This document shows, one piece after another, positions 4,864 to 5,048 of a stretch of 5,048 nt of DNA. Source of the DNA: Candidatus Methanophagales archaeon (GTDB taxonomy: Archaea > Halobacteriota > Syntropharchaeia > Alkanophagales > Methanospirareceae); the NCBI GenBank assembly GCA_030668065.1, contig DAOUUS010000133.1, forward strand, positions 1-5,048. Reading direction: 5' to 3'. The notes below the pieces were generated by a model. The model was not told the origin of the DNA and made no database searches. It was given only the letters and a program-made list of their open reading frames with translations. Position 1 is the first letter of the stretch; each line of letters opens with the position of its first letter. A program made the position numbers and the translations under genes.

Positions 4864-5048
4864 TCAGAGTGTCGTCTGTATTATCTTACCGTCTATGGGC
4901 TTGATAGCACATACTCCTGTAAGGAGAACACTCTGGCCATCCCGGGTTCCCATAATATCCATTTGATACCGTGCCACGGTCTCAGACCCCGTCAGGCTCG
5001 CATCACCGCGCCATGTCCCATTGGGACTGACGGTGACGAGAATGCTGC
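4864..5048 (-). CDS. C-terminal 60 residues of an unrecognised protein (runs off right edge)
   Basis: On the minus strand the frame is open from the window edge to a TGA at 4866-4864. It contains VTVSPNGTWRGDASL and ends AIKPIDGKIIQTTL. The even amino-acid mix, alternating polar and hydrophobic residues and Gly/Asp turns look like a real, beta-rich domain; no other frame there is as protein-like. No catalytic motif or membrane segment is visible, and only one Cys is present. I cannot name the family. It lies upstream of the split Cys-cluster gene on the same strand, 39 bp away, and may share its transcript. Confidence 0.65.
   Translation of the reverse strand, partial: SILVTVSPNGTWRGDASLTGSETVARYQMDIMGTRDGQSVLLTGVCAIKPIDGKIIQTTL

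Noticed and set aside
1..5048. CRISPR array, tRNA or rRNA genes
   Set aside because: I saw no regularly spaced repeats, no tRNA-like cloverleaf with TTCNA-type arm, and no rRNA motifs on either strand.

Overview
The window looks archaeal and most likely euryarchaeal. Three things suggest this: a TATA-like element about 30 bp upstream of a gene with no Shine-Dalgarno sequence, a futalosine-pathway menaquinone cluster, and an RT-less group II intron sitting inside a protein gene. Archaeoglobi and ANME-1/Syntrophoarchaeia-type methane or alkane oxidisers are candidate hosts. That placement is inference from gene content, because no marker gene is present.

Layout. (1) 1-595, minus strand: the N-terminal 198 residues of a winged-helix regulator-like protein, running off the left edge. 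(2) 596-684: a divergent intergenic region with an inverted repeat and an archaeal-type TATA box. (3) 685-3540, plus strand: a tightly overlapping operon, mqnE-mqnA-mqnC. MqnA makes 3-[(1-carboxyvinyl)oxy]benzoate from chorismate. MqnE joins that to SAM to give aminofutalosine. After deamination and removal of the purine base by enzymes not encoded here, MqnC cyclises dehypoxanthine futalosine. mqnB, the deaminase and mqnD are absent from the window. (4) 3541-3653: a convergent intergenic region with a 9-bp inverted repeat. (5) 3654-4824, minus strand: a small gene of unknown function that appears to be split by an 820-nt group II intron without an open reading frame (3948-4767). Removing the intron joins a 19-codon first exon to a 97-codon second exon in phase and gives a 116-residue protein with a four-cysteine cluster. 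(6) 4864-5048, minus strand: the last 60 residues of an unrecognised protein, just upstream of the split gene and probably co-transcribed with it.

The most interesting part is the intron. It carries a canonical domain V and a domain VI with a bulged branch-point adenosine, both placed where the reading frame requires the 3' splice site. About 220 nt upstream lies a second, partly degenerate domain V-VI module ending in the same 12 bases. This suggests a nested or decayed second intron (a twintron-like arrangement) or a duplicated 3' end.
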